Of a stretch of 64,000 nt of DNA, positions 1 through 9,161 are shown piece by piece. How positions within the stretch are numbered: the stretch's first letter is position 1; the number at the start of each line of letters is the position of its first letter. Made by a program: the position numbers and the translations under genes. The DNA is from Sulfurovum sp. UBA4779 (GTDB taxonomy: Bacteria > Campylobacterota > Campylobacteria > Campylobacterales > Sulfurovaceae), in contig DHHF01000006.1 of NCBI GenBank assembly GCA_002403155.1, positions 62,001-126,000 of the forward strand. The letters run 5' to 3'. The notes below the pieces were generated by a model. It ran no database searches. It was not told the origin of the DNA and saw only the letters and a list, made by a program, of their open reading frames with translations.

Positions 1-1
1 C

Positions 2-349
2 AAATTTGATATCGTCGGGCATTTGGATCTCATCAAAATATTTAAATTTATGCCAAAAAAAGATACAAGACTCCTTGCAAAAAATGCACTAAAAGCGATC
101 AAAGCTTCCAATATGGTTATCGAACTTAATACGGCAGGCCTGCGCAAGCCTGTCGGAGAAATCTATCCCTCGCGTGCCCTTTTGGAAGAAGCATATGCGC
201 TTGATATTCCTATCACTTTTGCCTCAGATGCACATTTTGTTGAGCAGATAGGCTTTGGATATGAAGAGGCCGTTTTGCTGGCCAAAGAAGTGGGCTATTC
301 CAAGGCTGTTACTTTTTACAAGCGGGATAAACAATCGATTACTTTTTAA
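2..349 (+). CDS. Histidinol-phosphatase-like PHP protein, C-terminal part
   Basis: The reading frame is open from base 2, so the 5' part lies outside the window. The visible 115 residues match the C-terminal third of the HisJ/HisK type of PHP-domain phosphatase: a VGHLDLI metal-ligand segment, then IELNTAGLRKPVGEIYPS, then ITFASDAH, whose Asp and His are metal ligands in this family. The known reaction is removal of phosphate from L-histidinol phosphate in histidine biosynthesis. Other PHP phosphoesterases share these motifs, so substrate is inferred. It runs in the same direction as glnA, 127 bp downstream. I see no clear terminator after it. Confidence 0.85.
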   Translation, partial: KFDIVGHLDLIKIFKFMPKKDTRLLAKNALKAIKASNMVIELNTAGLRKPVGEIYPSRALLEEAYALDIPITFASDAHFVEQIGFGYEEAVLLAKEVGYSKAVTFYKRDKQSITF

Positions 350-436
350 GCAATCATTTGATAGTGTCCCCATTTTAAAAATAAAAATTGATTATTTTTT
401 AGGCAATCATTTTATATTATCTTATTGAAGAATAGC

Positions 437-442
437 TATAAT
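437..442 (+). promoter_or_regulatory. -10 box of glnA
   Basis: A perfect TATAAT lies 35 bp before the glnA start in AT-rich DNA. No clear -35 box is seen, as is usual for this phylum. An AGGAG ribosome-binding site at 465-469 sits 7 nt before the ATG. Confidence 0.6.
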
Positions 443-476
443 ACCTAGATAAATTTAAATTTGCAGGAGCAGCACG

Positions 477-1907
477 ATGGGTAAATTCGTAAACAATATT
501 GCAGAATTCAATACATTCTGTGAAGAAAATGAGGTAGCGTTTGTAGACTTTAGATTTACAGACATAAAGGGGACTTGGCATCATATCACCTACAAAAAGC
601 ATGCCGTGAGCGATAGCATGCTTGAATCCGGCCTTCCGTTTGACGGCAGCTCCATTGATGCTTGGCAGCCGATCAACAAATCAGACATGATCTTAAAACC
701 GGATATTGAAACTGCATTTATGGACCCGTTCACTGCAGACAGTACTGTCATTATCCTTTGTGATGTTTATGATATTTACAAAGGCCAGATGTATGAAAAA
801 TGTCCAAGATCGATTGCCAAAAAAGCACTGAAATATCTTGATGATGCAAATATAGGCGATATTGCTTATTTTGGCCCTGAAAATGAATTTTTTATTTTTG
901 ATGACGTGCGAATCTGGAACAGCATCAACGAAGCCGGATATAGAGTAGATACAGAAGAAGGCTCATGGAACAGTTCAACCAAATATGAAGAAACAGGAAA
1001 CATGGGACATCGAGCAGGCACAAAAGGCGGTTACTTTCCGGTAATGCCGATCGATACGATGGTTGATCTAAGAGCAGAGATGATGCATATTCTTGAAGAA
1101 GTAGGCTTGGAAGTCGTTCTTGGCCACCATGAAGTTGCCCAAGGACAAGGGGAGATAGGCATCAAATATGGAACATTGATCGAAGCAGCCGATAACGTAC
1201 AAAAGTATAAATATGTCGTCAAAATGGTAGCGCACCTTAATGGCAAAACTGCAACATTCATGCCAAAACCGCTTTACGGTGACAACGGAAGCGGTATGCA
1301 CGTCCACCAGTCTATCTGGAAAGACGGCAAAAACCTTTTCTATAAAGAAGGCGGTTATGCAAATCTTAGCGAAACAGCGCTTCATTACCTTGGCGGTATT
1401 TTTAAGCATGCCAAAGCCGTAGCAGCTATCACCAACCCGAGCTCAAACTCTTACAGAAGATTGATACCCGGATTTGAAGCGCCGTCTATTTTGACGTACT
1501 CTATGCAAAACAGATCTGCTGCATGCCGTATCCCGTATGGTGCCGGAGAAGCCGCCACAAGAATCGAAACCAGATTTCCGGATTCCTCTGCTTGTCCGTA
1601 CCTTGCCTTTTCAGCGCTCTTAATGGCCGGAATTGATGGGATCAAGAACAAATATATCCCTGTCGGTCCAATGGATGAGGATTTGTTTGAATTGACCCTT
1701 GATGAGATCAGAGAGAAAAAGATCCCTCAAATGCCGCATACACTAAGAGAGGCGCTTGAAGCCCTTATCGAAGACCATACCTTCCTTAGCCCGGTATTTA
1801 CGGAAGAATTTATCACTACATACCAACACTATATGTTCAAACGACAAGTATGGCCTGACGAAGCAAGACCGACAGCCTTTGATTTTGCAACCATCTATTC
1901 CTGCTAA
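477..1907 (+). CDS. glnA: Glutamine synthetase, type I
   Basis: Makes glutamine from glutamate, ammonia and ATP in the cytoplasm; the family forms dodecamers. The 476-residue length is normal. Visible signatures include LPFDGSSIDAW near residue 53, the metal and substrate segment FGPENEFF near 132, GSGMHVHQS near 271, and NRSAACRIPYG near 345. Where enterobacterial enzymes carry the adenylylated tyrosine in NLYDLPPEE, this protein reads DLFELTLDE with Phe at residue 404, so control by GlnE-type adenylylation should be absent. It is transcribed alone, from a TATAAT promoter to a hairpin just after the stop. Confidence 0.97.
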   Translation: MGKFVNNIAEFNTFCEENEVAFVDFRFTDIKGTWHHITYKKHAVSDSMLESGLPFDGSSIDAWQPINKSDMILKPDIETAFMDPFTADSTVIILCDVYDIYKGQMYEKCPRSIAKKALKYLDDANIGDIAYFGPENEFFIFDDVRIWNSINEAGYRVDTEEGSWNSSTKYEETGNMGHRAGTKGGYFPVMPIDTMVDLRAEMMHILEEVGLEVVLGHHEVAQGQGEIGIKYGTLIEAADNVQKYKYVVKMVAHLNGKTATFMPKPLYGDNGSGMHVHQSIWKDGKNLFYKEGGYANLSETALHYLGGIFKHAKAVAAITNPSSNSYRRLIPGFEAPSILTYSMQNRSAACRIPYGAGEAATRIETRFPDSSACPYLAFSALLMAGIDGIKNKYIPVGPMDEDLFELTLDEIREKKIPQMPHTLREALEALIEDHTFLSPVFTEEFITTYQHYMFKRQVWPDEARPTAFDFATIYSC

Positions 1908-1913
1908 ATCCTC

Positions 1914-1940
1914 TTTTCGGGCAAAATGCCCGAAAATCTT
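1914..1940 (+). terminator. Terminator between glnA and the PBP1A gene
   Basis: A perfect 9-bp stem (1914-1922 with 1928-1936) with a 5-nt loop follows the glnA stop. T-runs flank both sides, so it could serve glnA (+) and the convergent penicillin-binding protein gene (-). Confidence 0.7.
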
Positions 1941-2032
1941 CACAATAAACTTATTGTTTCCATTCTTATTTTTTGGTAAAAACAGAAATTTCTATTTAGT
2001 GCTGTTTCGTCTGAACTCAACCGAAAGTATTA

Positions 2033-4153
2033 TTAAAAAAGTGTTCCGCTGTCTTCTGATGCCGGAGTGGCCGGTACAATTTTTTTAGGATGCAAAGCAT
2101 CCTCTTCCTGCTCCTGTATAGAATCTTCATCAACACGAATAGTTTCGGCCAACCCAATATCTTCTTCTATATTCACAACTTGGGATTCTTCGCCTTCTTC
2201 GTTTAATATCTGTTCATATCTATCCATTGGTTCTCTTTTAGCGACAGGAAAAGGCGAATCTTTTGTATAAAGCTCCATCTTCCCATTATACTCTTCCCTA
2301 AATACACCCTGCGGAATATCAAAAGTACGTTTGATATCAGGATAAAGCGCTAAAAGTTTTTGATAATAATAAGCAAAAGCCGGTGCAGCAATGGCTCCTC
2401 CTGTTGCTCTTCTCCCTATGGGCTTGTTATCATCTCTCCCAAACCAAGAGATCGTTTCGATGGTAGGAGAATAACCGCAAAACCATGCATCAACCCCTTC
2501 ATTCGTTGTGCCGGTTTTGCCTGCAAGCTCTATGCCTCCAACCGCTGCACTTTTACCTGTTCCTCGCTTGATAACATCTTTGAGTATGTCTGTCATCAAA
2601 TAAGCTTGTTCCGGTGTTGTAAAGTTTGCTATCTCTTTGGGACGCGTTTCATAGATAACCGCACCTTCCATTGAAACAATCTTGCTTACAAGTCTTGGTT
2701 CAATCATATGTCCTTTGTTGGCAAATACAGAAAATATTTGTGCCATTTTAATCGGACTAAGTCCGAGGTTTCCAAGAGCGATAGACATATCTCTCGGGAT
2801 GTGGGGTACGTCCAAAAAAGCCAACCGTTTTCGGATCGTATTTACCCCGATATCTGCCACTAGATTGATCGTTGCCAAATTTCTCGAATGCACCAATGCT
2901 TCTCTCAAAGGGATAAAGCCTTTAAAATCTCTTTCGTAATTTTTGGGAGACCAGATCTTTGGTTTGCCGTTATGATAATATTGAAATGTTCTGGCCAGAT
3001 CCGTCAACGGTGTAGCAGGATTATATCCCATGTCCAATGCCGTTTGGTAAATAAACGGCTTAAAGGCTGATCCGGGCTGTCTTTTGGATTGGGTGATGCG
3101 GTTAAATGAGGATTTGGCATAATCTACTCCGCCAACCATTGCCAAAATATCTCCCGTATTGCTCTCAACGGCAACCAGCCCGCCGTTTAATGTAGAAGTT
3201 TTCGGACGTTCATTTAAAAGCTTTAATGCTTTTTGATAGGCATACATAACCGCCTCTTGTGCAATTTGCTGCTGCTTCATATCAATGGTTGTATAGATCT
3301 GATAACCGCCTGTTCGAATATCTCCCAATTGCCCCTTGAAACGCCTTAAAACCTCATCTACGATATAAGGAGCGATATTTTGCGTTAACGAAGTTTTATA
3401 TACTGTAGGTGATTCTTTCACTGCTTTTAGATAGTCACTCTGGGTAATCCAACCTATGCTTTTCATGCGGTAAAGGACATTGTTTGCTCGATTGAGTGCC
3501 CGCTTATAATGCCTTAGCGGATTATAGTAGCTTGGTGCATTGGGGATCCCGATCAACATAGCACATTCTTTTAGGGTAAGTTCATGCAGTTCTTTATGAA
3601 AATACCCGGCTGCTGCTGTTTTTATCCCAAAATAGTTATTTCCGTAAGATATTTCATTGAGGTAACGTTCAATGATTTCTTCTTTACTCAGTTCATGCTC
3701 TATTTTTAGAGCCAAAATGGCTTCTCTTATTTTACGTGCAAGTTTTTTCTCATTGCTAAGAATTTTATTTTTAATGAGCTGCTGAGTAATGGTACTGCCG
3801 CCCTCAACAAATTTTCCTGCTTTGATATCTTTGATAATTGCTCTTAAAATTGCATCCGGATTTACTCCGCTGTGTTCAAAAAAACGGGTATCTTCCATCG
3901 CAACAAGCCCCTCGATGAGCATTCCTGGAATCTCATCATACCGGGCATAAAGCCGATGCTGTCCTTTAAAAATATATGCTAGCTTATTACCATATCTATC
4001 CATTATGACGCTTGAGGTTTCCGGCTTATAGTTTATGAGTTTGTCAGCATCTAACGATATTTCCTCATAGGCATAAATAAACGCTGCAATCAAGGCAATA
4101 CCAAACAGCATTATCAATATAATAGAACCCTTCACTAAACTACTAAACACCAT
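2033..4153 (-). CDS. Penicillin-binding protein 1A, bifunctional peptidoglycan synthase
   Basis: Class A PBP that polymerises and cross-links peptidoglycan at the inner membrane. An N-terminal membrane anchor spans about residues 8-28. The glycosyltransferase domain has EDTRFFEHSG with the catalytic Glu near 87, then GGSTITQQ near 118. The transpeptidase domain has the SxxK motif PGSAFK (Ser362), SRN at 423-425 and KTGT at 546. The tail after about residue 640 is acidic and low in complexity. At 706 residues it is a normal to slightly short PBP1A. It converges on glnA, and bioF-like lies 22 bp upstream. Confidence 0.95.
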   Translation of the reverse strand: MVFSSLVKGSIILIMLFGIALIAAFIYAYEEISLDADKLINYKPETSSVIMDRYGNKLAYIFKGQHRLYARYDEIPGMLIEGLVAMEDTRFFEHSGVNPDAILRAIIKDIKAGKFVEGGSTITQQLIKNKILSNEKKLARKIREAILALKIEHELSKEEIIERYLNEISYGNNYFGIKTAAAGYFHKELHELTLKECAMLIGIPNAPSYYNPLRHYKRALNRANNVLYRMKSIGWITQSDYLKAVKESPTVYKTSLTQNIAPYIVDEVLRRFKGQLGDIRTGGYQIYTTIDMKQQQIAQEAVMYAYQKALKLLNERPKTSTLNGGLVAVESNTGDILAMVGGVDYAKSSFNRITQSKRQPGSAFKPFIYQTALDMGYNPATPLTDLARTFQYYHNGKPKIWSPKNYERDFKGFIPLREALVHSRNLATINLVADIGVNTIRKRLAFLDVPHIPRDMSIALGNLGLSPIKMAQIFSVFANKGHMIEPRLVSKIVSMEGAVIYETRPKEIANFTTPEQAYLMTDILKDVIKRGTGKSAAVGGIELAGKTGTTNEGVDAWFCGYSPTIETISWFGRDDNKPIGRRATGGAIAAPAFAYYYQKLLALYPDIKRTFDIPQGVFREEYNGKMELYTKDSPFPVAKREPMDRYEQILNEEGEESQVVNIEEDIGLAETIRVDEDSIQEQEEDALHPKKIVPATPASEDSGTLF

Positions 4154-4175
4154 ACCCCTTTTTAATTTATTATAA

Positions 4176-5288
4176 TTATATCTTGTTCTTATTAATGAGT
4201 TGCAATGCCTGTTTCAATTTTTTTTCAGACACGCCCAAACGCGGAATCAGCCTTAAAATAGGGGTATTTACCGTGGGTTGCCTTATGGCTCCCACAAGAA
4301 AACCTTTTTGCATCAGCGCTTTTTGAGCCTGGATTACTTCATGATTGCTTCGCATTCTAATCGGTACAATCAAACTTTCACTCTTGATGCCCAAAACCTC
4401 TTCAACCATCTGATGACGTTTGTCTATTTGCATACGATATTTTGTTATCTTTTTTTGTATATGCCCGATATTAACAAGCGCCAAAGCCGTATCTATAATG
4501 GACGGTGCCGTAGAATAGATGATAGGCTTAGCTCTGTTTTCCAAAAAAGCAATGATCTTCTTTGAGGCCAAAATATAAGCACCATAGCTTCCATAGGCTT
4601 TCCCCAAAGTTCCCATTTTGATGTAATGCGGCCTGATTTCTCTTCCGTAGTATTCAAAGATGCCTAAAAGTCGATTGCCAAGCACACCCGAACTGTGTGC
4701 TTCATCTACAATCAAGAGCGCATCGTTTTCATCTGCTATATCGAATATTCCTTTCGCACATAGCGTTCCGCTCATCGAATAAACACCTTCAACGGCGATA
4801 ATATTTCTTTTGCGTCCGTATCGTTGTAGTTTATGGCGCAAATCCTCAACATCATTATGCTTAAAAAAAATAATACGATCACCCAAAAGCTGGGCCGCCA
4901 TCATGCCGCTGGCATGATATTCCTCATCCATAAAAATCCTGTTGTTTTTGCGCACCAATGATTCGATCAAAGACAAATTAGCCAAAAATCCTGACCCCGC
5001 CACTATCCCTGCCTCAAATTTATTGAGCATACAAAGCGTCTCTTCAAATTCTTTATGTATAGAATGATAGCCGTTTACCAGCATACTGGCTTTGGGTGAA
5101 AAAGCGTCATACCGTTCAACCAGCTTGAATGTTTTTTTCAGCTGTTTTTTCTTGCCGGACAATCCCAGATAGTCATTGCTGGCCAAGTCAACCAGCTCTT
5201 TGCCAAAAAGCAAGCGTTCTCTAAAACGTCCTGCTTTTTTAAGTGCTTGCATCTCTTTTTCATACATTGCTGCTATTTTCCCATCCAT
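4176..5288 (-). CDS. bioF: 8-amino-7-oxononanoate synthase-like PLP enzyme
   Basis: Alpha-oxoamine synthase family. The family reaction condenses an acyl thioester with an amino acid; for BioF this is pimeloyl thioester plus alanine in biotin synthesis. Visible: LASNDYLGLS near residue 36, the Asp of IVDEAHSSGVLG that holds the PLP ring, and a PLP lysine in MGTLGKAYGSYG. The length of 370 is typical. No other bio genes are nearby, so a different alpha-oxoamine synthase role is possible. The start chosen overlaps the 3' end of maf by 16 nt. An in-frame ATG at 5267 would avoid the overlap; neither has a strong ribosome-binding site. Confidence 0.85.
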   Translation of the reverse strand: MDGKIAAMYEKEMQALKKAGRFRERLLFGKELVDLASNDYLGLSGKKKQLKKTFKLVERYDAFSPKASMLVNGYHSIHKEFEETLCMLNKFEAGIVAGSGFLANLSLIESLVRKNNRIFMDEEYHASGMMAAQLLGDRIIFFKHNDVEDLRHKLQRYGRKRNIIAVEGVYSMSGTLCAKGIFDIADENDALLIVDEAHSSGVLGNRLLGIFEYYGREIRPHYIKMGTLGKAYGSYGAYILASKKIIAFLENRAKPIIYSTAPSIIDTALALVNIGHIQKKITKYRMQIDKRHQMVEEVLGIKSESLIVPIRMRSNHEVIQAQKALMQKGFLVGAIRQPTVNTPILRLIPRLGVSEKKLKQALQLINKNKI

Positions 5289-5857
5289 GGCAATACTTTC
5301 TCTACCTGCAGCCCCATTGCCGTACTTTCAAGCCCTACAGTTTTCTTAATATATTTTTTGCAAAAACCTTCCACCATACATCCGCCTGCCTTGCCTTGCC
5401 ACAAGCCGCTTTGAAGATACATTTCCATCTCGCTGCTGTCAAAAGTTTCAAAATGATACCATGTTGCAGAGATATCGGAAAAAAGAAGCTTTTCGGATCG
5501 AAAATGGACAGAAGAAATAATAGCGATTATCGATCCGCTTTGCATGTGAAGAATACGCCTGGCATCCTCTATATTTTTAGGTTTGCGCAAAATCATACCG
5601 TTGCTTGCGGCAATCACTGTATCGGCACACAATAAAGGAAGATCCGGCCCGAACTCTTTTAGTGCCGCTTCCATTTTGCCTTTGCTTGCCCTATAGGCAA
5701 AATCTTTGGCGGTTGCTGCATTAATTTGATCTTCATCGTATGAGGGTATTTTTTGTATAAAATCAATGCCAAACCGCTCAAGCAGCAATGCCCTTGTCGG
5801 AGAAGAAGAACAAAGACAAATTTGGTTTTTCTTCTTTTTGGCGGCTTTGATATCCAC
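5273..5857 (-). CDS. maf: Maf family nucleotide pyrophosphatase
   Basis: Maf proteins hydrolyse non-canonical or modified nucleoside triphosphates such as dTTP, UTP or m7GTP, and were first described as septum-formation inhibitors. The 194-residue protein shows the family N terminus, CSSSPTRALLLERFG, with the substrate-binding Ser and Arg, and the catalytic region LLCADTVIAA with its Asp. It is the middle gene of a leftward run (alaS, membrane protein, maf, bioF-like) with 2 bp before and 16 nt overlap after. That spacing suggests one transcript. Which Maf subfamily it belongs to is not clear by eye. Confidence 0.88.
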   Translation of the reverse strand: MDIKAAKKKKNQICLCSSSPTRALLLERFGIDFIQKIPSYDEDQINAATAKDFAYRASKGKMEAALKEFGPDLPLLCADTVIAASNGMILRKPKNIEDARRILHMQSGSIIAIISSVHFRSEKLLFSDISATWYHFETFDSSEMEMYLQSGLWQGKAGGCMVEGFCKKYIKKTVGLESTAMGLQVEKVLPWMGK

Positions 5858-5859
5858 TG

Positions 5860-6378
5860 TTACAATCCCCTAAGCGTAATGCCAAGCCAAAGTGCGAGGA
5901 TACCTAAACCGATATTGATCGGTAAAAAAATTTTCGATATCGACTCTACATTTTTTTTGGCCTCAGGCAAATTGTTTTCGTCAAATAATTTTTGAGCTCT
6001 TCTTCGCTTGTAATACATCCATAAAAAATTCAGTGCCATAAGAAACCAAATCATCTCTTTGAGATGAACGATAGGAGATAGATACATACCGTGTCTGTTT
6101 TGATCAAACGCTGCACTTCTGAAGCCCAAACCGACTTCCATCAACATTGCACTAAGAAGTATCAGTACGATCAAAGGAAGCACGATATTGAAAAAGCCTC
6201 CGGTGATTGCCAGAATACGGCCAAGTTTTATTTTTGGATCCTCTAAACTTTGCAATTTGGGATGTACTGCCAGTCGGATCGCTATCATCCCCCCTACCCA
6301 GATAACTGCCGAGAAAACATGCAAAAAGACTATTTCTTGCGCATAGAGGCCGAAAAACTCCGCTATGGCGGATTTCAT
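5860..6378 (-). CDS. Four-helix membrane protein, CopD/DUF4149-like
   Basis: A 172-residue integral membrane protein with about four hydrophobic helices. The first contains LHVFSAVIWVGGM, a His-Ser-x-x-x-W-x-G-G pattern seen in CopD-like and DUF4149-like proteins. A Lys/Arg-rich loop (YYKRRRAQK) lies between helices three and four. I chose the ATG at 6378 because it sits 1 nt after the alaS stop with GAGGGCGG upstream; the longer in-frame start at 6396 is a TTG inside alaS. Function is unknown; metal or redox links are only suggested by family resemblance. Confidence 0.8.
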   Translation of the reverse strand: MKSAIAEFFGLYAQEIVFLHVFSAVIWVGGMIAIRLAVHPKLQSLEDPKIKLGRILAITGGFFNIVLPLIVLILLSAMLMEVGLGFRSAAFDQNRHGMYLSPIVHLKEMIWFLMALNFLWMYYKRRRAQKLFDENNLPEAKKNVESISKIFLPINIGLGILALWLGITLRGL

Positions 6379-6379
6379 T

Positions 6380-8938
6380 TTAGTTTCCGCCCTCAAGCAT
6401 TTGCGCCAAATAGGCTTTTGATTCTTCTACTGCCAATGCAACCTTGCTTGCATCTTTGCCGCCTGCTTGCGCAAAATCAGGCCGGCCTCCGCCCCCTCCG
6501 CCTACGATAGGCGCGATCGTTTTGATCCATTCTCCCGCTTTGATGGGAGTGTTTTTTGATCCCGCTGCGAGCATCACTTTGTCTTCTTTTTTCATAAAAA
6601 GCATGACTGCGATACGATCATATTTATTTTTAATTTCATCAATCATAGCCTTGATATCTCCGTTTTCAACCTCTTCGACAATCACATTGATTCCATTGAC
6701 ACTCACGGCTTTAAACTCTTTTTGGCCTGCGCTCATCGCAGAAGCGAGTTCGCTTTTTAGAGATTTTATCTGTTCTTTAAGCTTGGCAATGCCTGCAATG
6801 GGATCTTGATTTTTTACTTCTTCTTTGATTTGTGCCAGTTCGTCCCTTGCTTCTCTTGCAGCCCTCATCGCTTCGGCACCGCAAATAGCCTCTATTCTCC
6901 GTACGCCGGCACTGACCCCGCTCTCTTTTACGATCATCAAAAGTCCGATTTCGGCAGTATGTTTTACATGGGTCCCGCCGCAAAGCTCGATAGAAGCATC
7001 CCCCATGCTTACTACCCGTACCTCATCGCCGTATTTTTCGCCAAAAAGTGCCATGGCGCCGGATTTTTTGGCCTCTTCTATCGGCATGATTCGGGTTTGC
7101 GCAGAAATATTTTGATCTATCTTGTCATTGACCCAGGCTTCAACTGCTTTCATTTCTTCACTGCGCATCGCTTTAGGATGAGAAAAATCAAAACGCAGCC
7201 TATCGGCTTCCACCAATGAGCCTGCCTGAGAGATATGATCTCCTAAAATTTCTCGGAGGGCAGCATGAAGCAAATGTGTAGCCGAATGATGTTTGGCAAT
7301 CTGTGCACGCGTACTGTCTACTGTTGCATTCACTGCTTCGCCGACACTGAGCTTACCTTTAAATTCCGAAAGGTTCATCTCCAAAAACTTTTTTGTATCC
7401 AATATTTTTGCTTTACCCTCAAGCTCTCCCGTATCTCCTGCCTGTCCGCCGGACTGTGCATAAAAAGGCGTTCGCTCAAGCAAAACCCACCCTTCGCCTT
7501 CTACACTCTCAACACGCTGAAAGTTTTCATCCAAAAGCGCCAACACCTTTGTTTCTTCTTGCCTTTTTTCATAACCTACAAACTCATTGATCCCGAAGGC
7601 TTCTTTGAGTTCTTTAAAATCGCCTATTGCAGCTGCATCTCCCGATCCTTTCCATGCGGCTTTGGATTGTGCCTTTTGTGCCTCCATCTTTGCATGGAAC
7701 GTTTCCATATCCAGGGTGATATTTTTTTCTCGCAGCATATCCTCTGTCAAATCAAGGGGGAAACCGAACGTATCATAGAGCCTAAATGCCACTTCGCCGT
7801 TAAAAATATCGGCTGTTGTTTCAAGTTCCTTGTTAAAGAGCGCAATTCCCGCTTCAATCGTATCAAAAAACCGCTCTTCTTCAAGCCTCATCGATGTTTT
7901 GATCGCTTCGGCTCTCGTTTTTAGATATCCGTAATGCCCGCTCATCACCTCGACAAGCGCATCTACAAGTTCACACATAAACGGTTCTCGCAGCCCGAGC
8001 AAATAGCCATGCCGAATCGCTCTACGCATAATACGGCGCAATACATAGCCCCGCCCTTCCTTGTCAAAGTTGACTCCTTGCGCAAGCAAAAAAGCCGTAG
8101 AGCGCAAGTGGTCCGCTATGACACGGTAGCTTGCAGAATTTGGCGCATCATAATCATAAGAGGCTCCGACGCGTTTTCCTATGGCATCAAGCAAAGGCAT
8201 AAAGAGCGATGAGTGGTAGTTGTTACGTTTTCCTTCTTTGATCGCAACCACTCTTTCCAGCCCCATGCCTGTATCGATACTTGGTTTTGGAAGAGGATGC
8301 AATGTCCCCTTTTCGTCTCTTTCGTACTGCATAAACACGAGATTCCAGATCTCCAAAAAGCGATCGCCGTCTCCGCCCATCACATCTTCTTCGGAATGAA
8401 AATACTCTTCACCCTGGTCGTAAAAAATCTCACTGCACGGACCGCATGGGCCGGTATCTCCCATTTGCCAAAAATTATCTTTGTCTCCAAAGCGCATGAT
8501 ACGCTCTTCTTGGACATATTTTTTCCAAATCTCATAGGCTTCATCATCGCTCTCATGAACGGTGACCCAGATTTTCTCTATCGGAAGAGCAAGATACTTT
8601 TCGCCCGTTACAAATTCCCATGCATAGGCGATCGCCTCTTCTTTAAAGTAGTCTCCGAAAGAAAAGTTTCCCAGCATTTCAAAAAAAGTATGGTGTCTTG
8701 CAGTATAGCCTACATTGTCAAGATCGTTATGTTTTCCGCCCGCTCTGATGCATGTTTGAGAAGACACGGCTCTTGGAATGCTTGGGATAGGTGCATTTCC
8801 TGTAAAAATATCTTTAAACTGAACCATTCCTGCATTTGTAAAAAGCAGCGTCGGATCATCCGGTACGAGCGGCGAACTCTCAACAAGCTGATGATCTTTG
8901 CTTTGAAAAAAATCTAAAAATGTTTTTCTAATATCCAT
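6380..8938 (-). CDS. alaS: Alanyl-tRNA synthetase
   Basis: Charges tRNA-Ala with alanine. The 852-residue protein has the class II catalytic core at the N terminus (FTNAGMVQFKDIF near residue 32, then AGGKHNDLDNVG), the editing domain with HHSATHLLHAAL near 555 and the zinc-site CGGTH near 660, and a C-terminal DHHA1-type domain with a glycine-rich GGGGGGRPDFAQAGG. Those are full family features. AGAGGA lies about 11 nt before the ATG. The next gene starts 1 nt past its stop, so alaS probably leads a four-gene transcript ending with the bioF-like gene. Confidence 0.97.
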   Translation of the reverse strand: MDIRKTFLDFFQSKDHQLVESSPLVPDDPTLLFTNAGMVQFKDIFTGNAPIPSIPRAVSSQTCIRAGGKHNDLDNVGYTARHHTFFEMLGNFSFGDYFKEEAIAYAWEFVTGEKYLALPIEKIWVTVHESDDEAYEIWKKYVQEERIMRFGDKDNFWQMGDTGPCGPCSEIFYDQGEEYFHSEEDVMGGDGDRFLEIWNLVFMQYERDEKGTLHPLPKPSIDTGMGLERVVAIKEGKRNNYHSSLFMPLLDAIGKRVGASYDYDAPNSASYRVIADHLRSTAFLLAQGVNFDKEGRGYVLRRIMRRAIRHGYLLGLREPFMCELVDALVEVMSGHYGYLKTRAEAIKTSMRLEEERFFDTIEAGIALFNKELETTADIFNGEVAFRLYDTFGFPLDLTEDMLREKNITLDMETFHAKMEAQKAQSKAAWKGSGDAAAIGDFKELKEAFGINEFVGYEKRQEETKVLALLDENFQRVESVEGEGWVLLERTPFYAQSGGQAGDTGELEGKAKILDTKKFLEMNLSEFKGKLSVGEAVNATVDSTRAQIAKHHSATHLLHAALREILGDHISQAGSLVEADRLRFDFSHPKAMRSEEMKAVEAWVNDKIDQNISAQTRIMPIEEAKKSGAMALFGEKYGDEVRVVSMGDASIELCGGTHVKHTAEIGLLMIVKESGVSAGVRRIEAICGAEAMRAAREARDELAQIKEEVKNQDPIAGIAKLKEQIKSLKSELASAMSAGQKEFKAVSVNGINVIVEEVENGDIKAMIDEIKNKYDRIAVMLFMKKEDKVMLAAGSKNTPIKAGEWIKTIAPIVGGGGGGRPDFAQAGGKDASKVALAVEESKAYLAQMLEGGN

Positions 8939-9161
8939 TGAAAAATATCCTCTTTTAAATTAAAGCTATTTTATCTAAAATGTGGTTATTGGAGGATAAA
9001 GAAGTCCTTTAAATGCTTTGCCTTTTTCAAAAGCAAGCACATTTTAGGGGCAAAAAAATAAAAAATACGCCAAATCTCCACCTAAAAAATAAAAATTTTT
9101 AATGCGGTATTCTTTTTTTGATTTTTAATCTTTATATGTCTTTTTTAAGAGAACTTCTCTG
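8939..9161 (-). other. Spacer between murG and alaS
   Basis: 223 bp of AT-rich DNA with no gene I can support. A weak hairpin with GAGAA/TTCTC arms near 9146-9158 could end the murG transcript. A TAAAAT-like -10 candidate for alaS lies near 8978 on the minus strand. Neither is strong. Confidence 0.35.

Noticed and set aside
6379..6396. Longer start for the CopD-like protein
   Set aside because: It would use a TTG inside alaS, while the ATG 18 nt later has a good ribosome-binding site.
7265..8917. Long plus-strand open frames opposite alaS
   Set aside because: They lie wholly antisense to a full-length, motif-complete alaS, lack good ribosome-binding sites and show no recognisable protein features.
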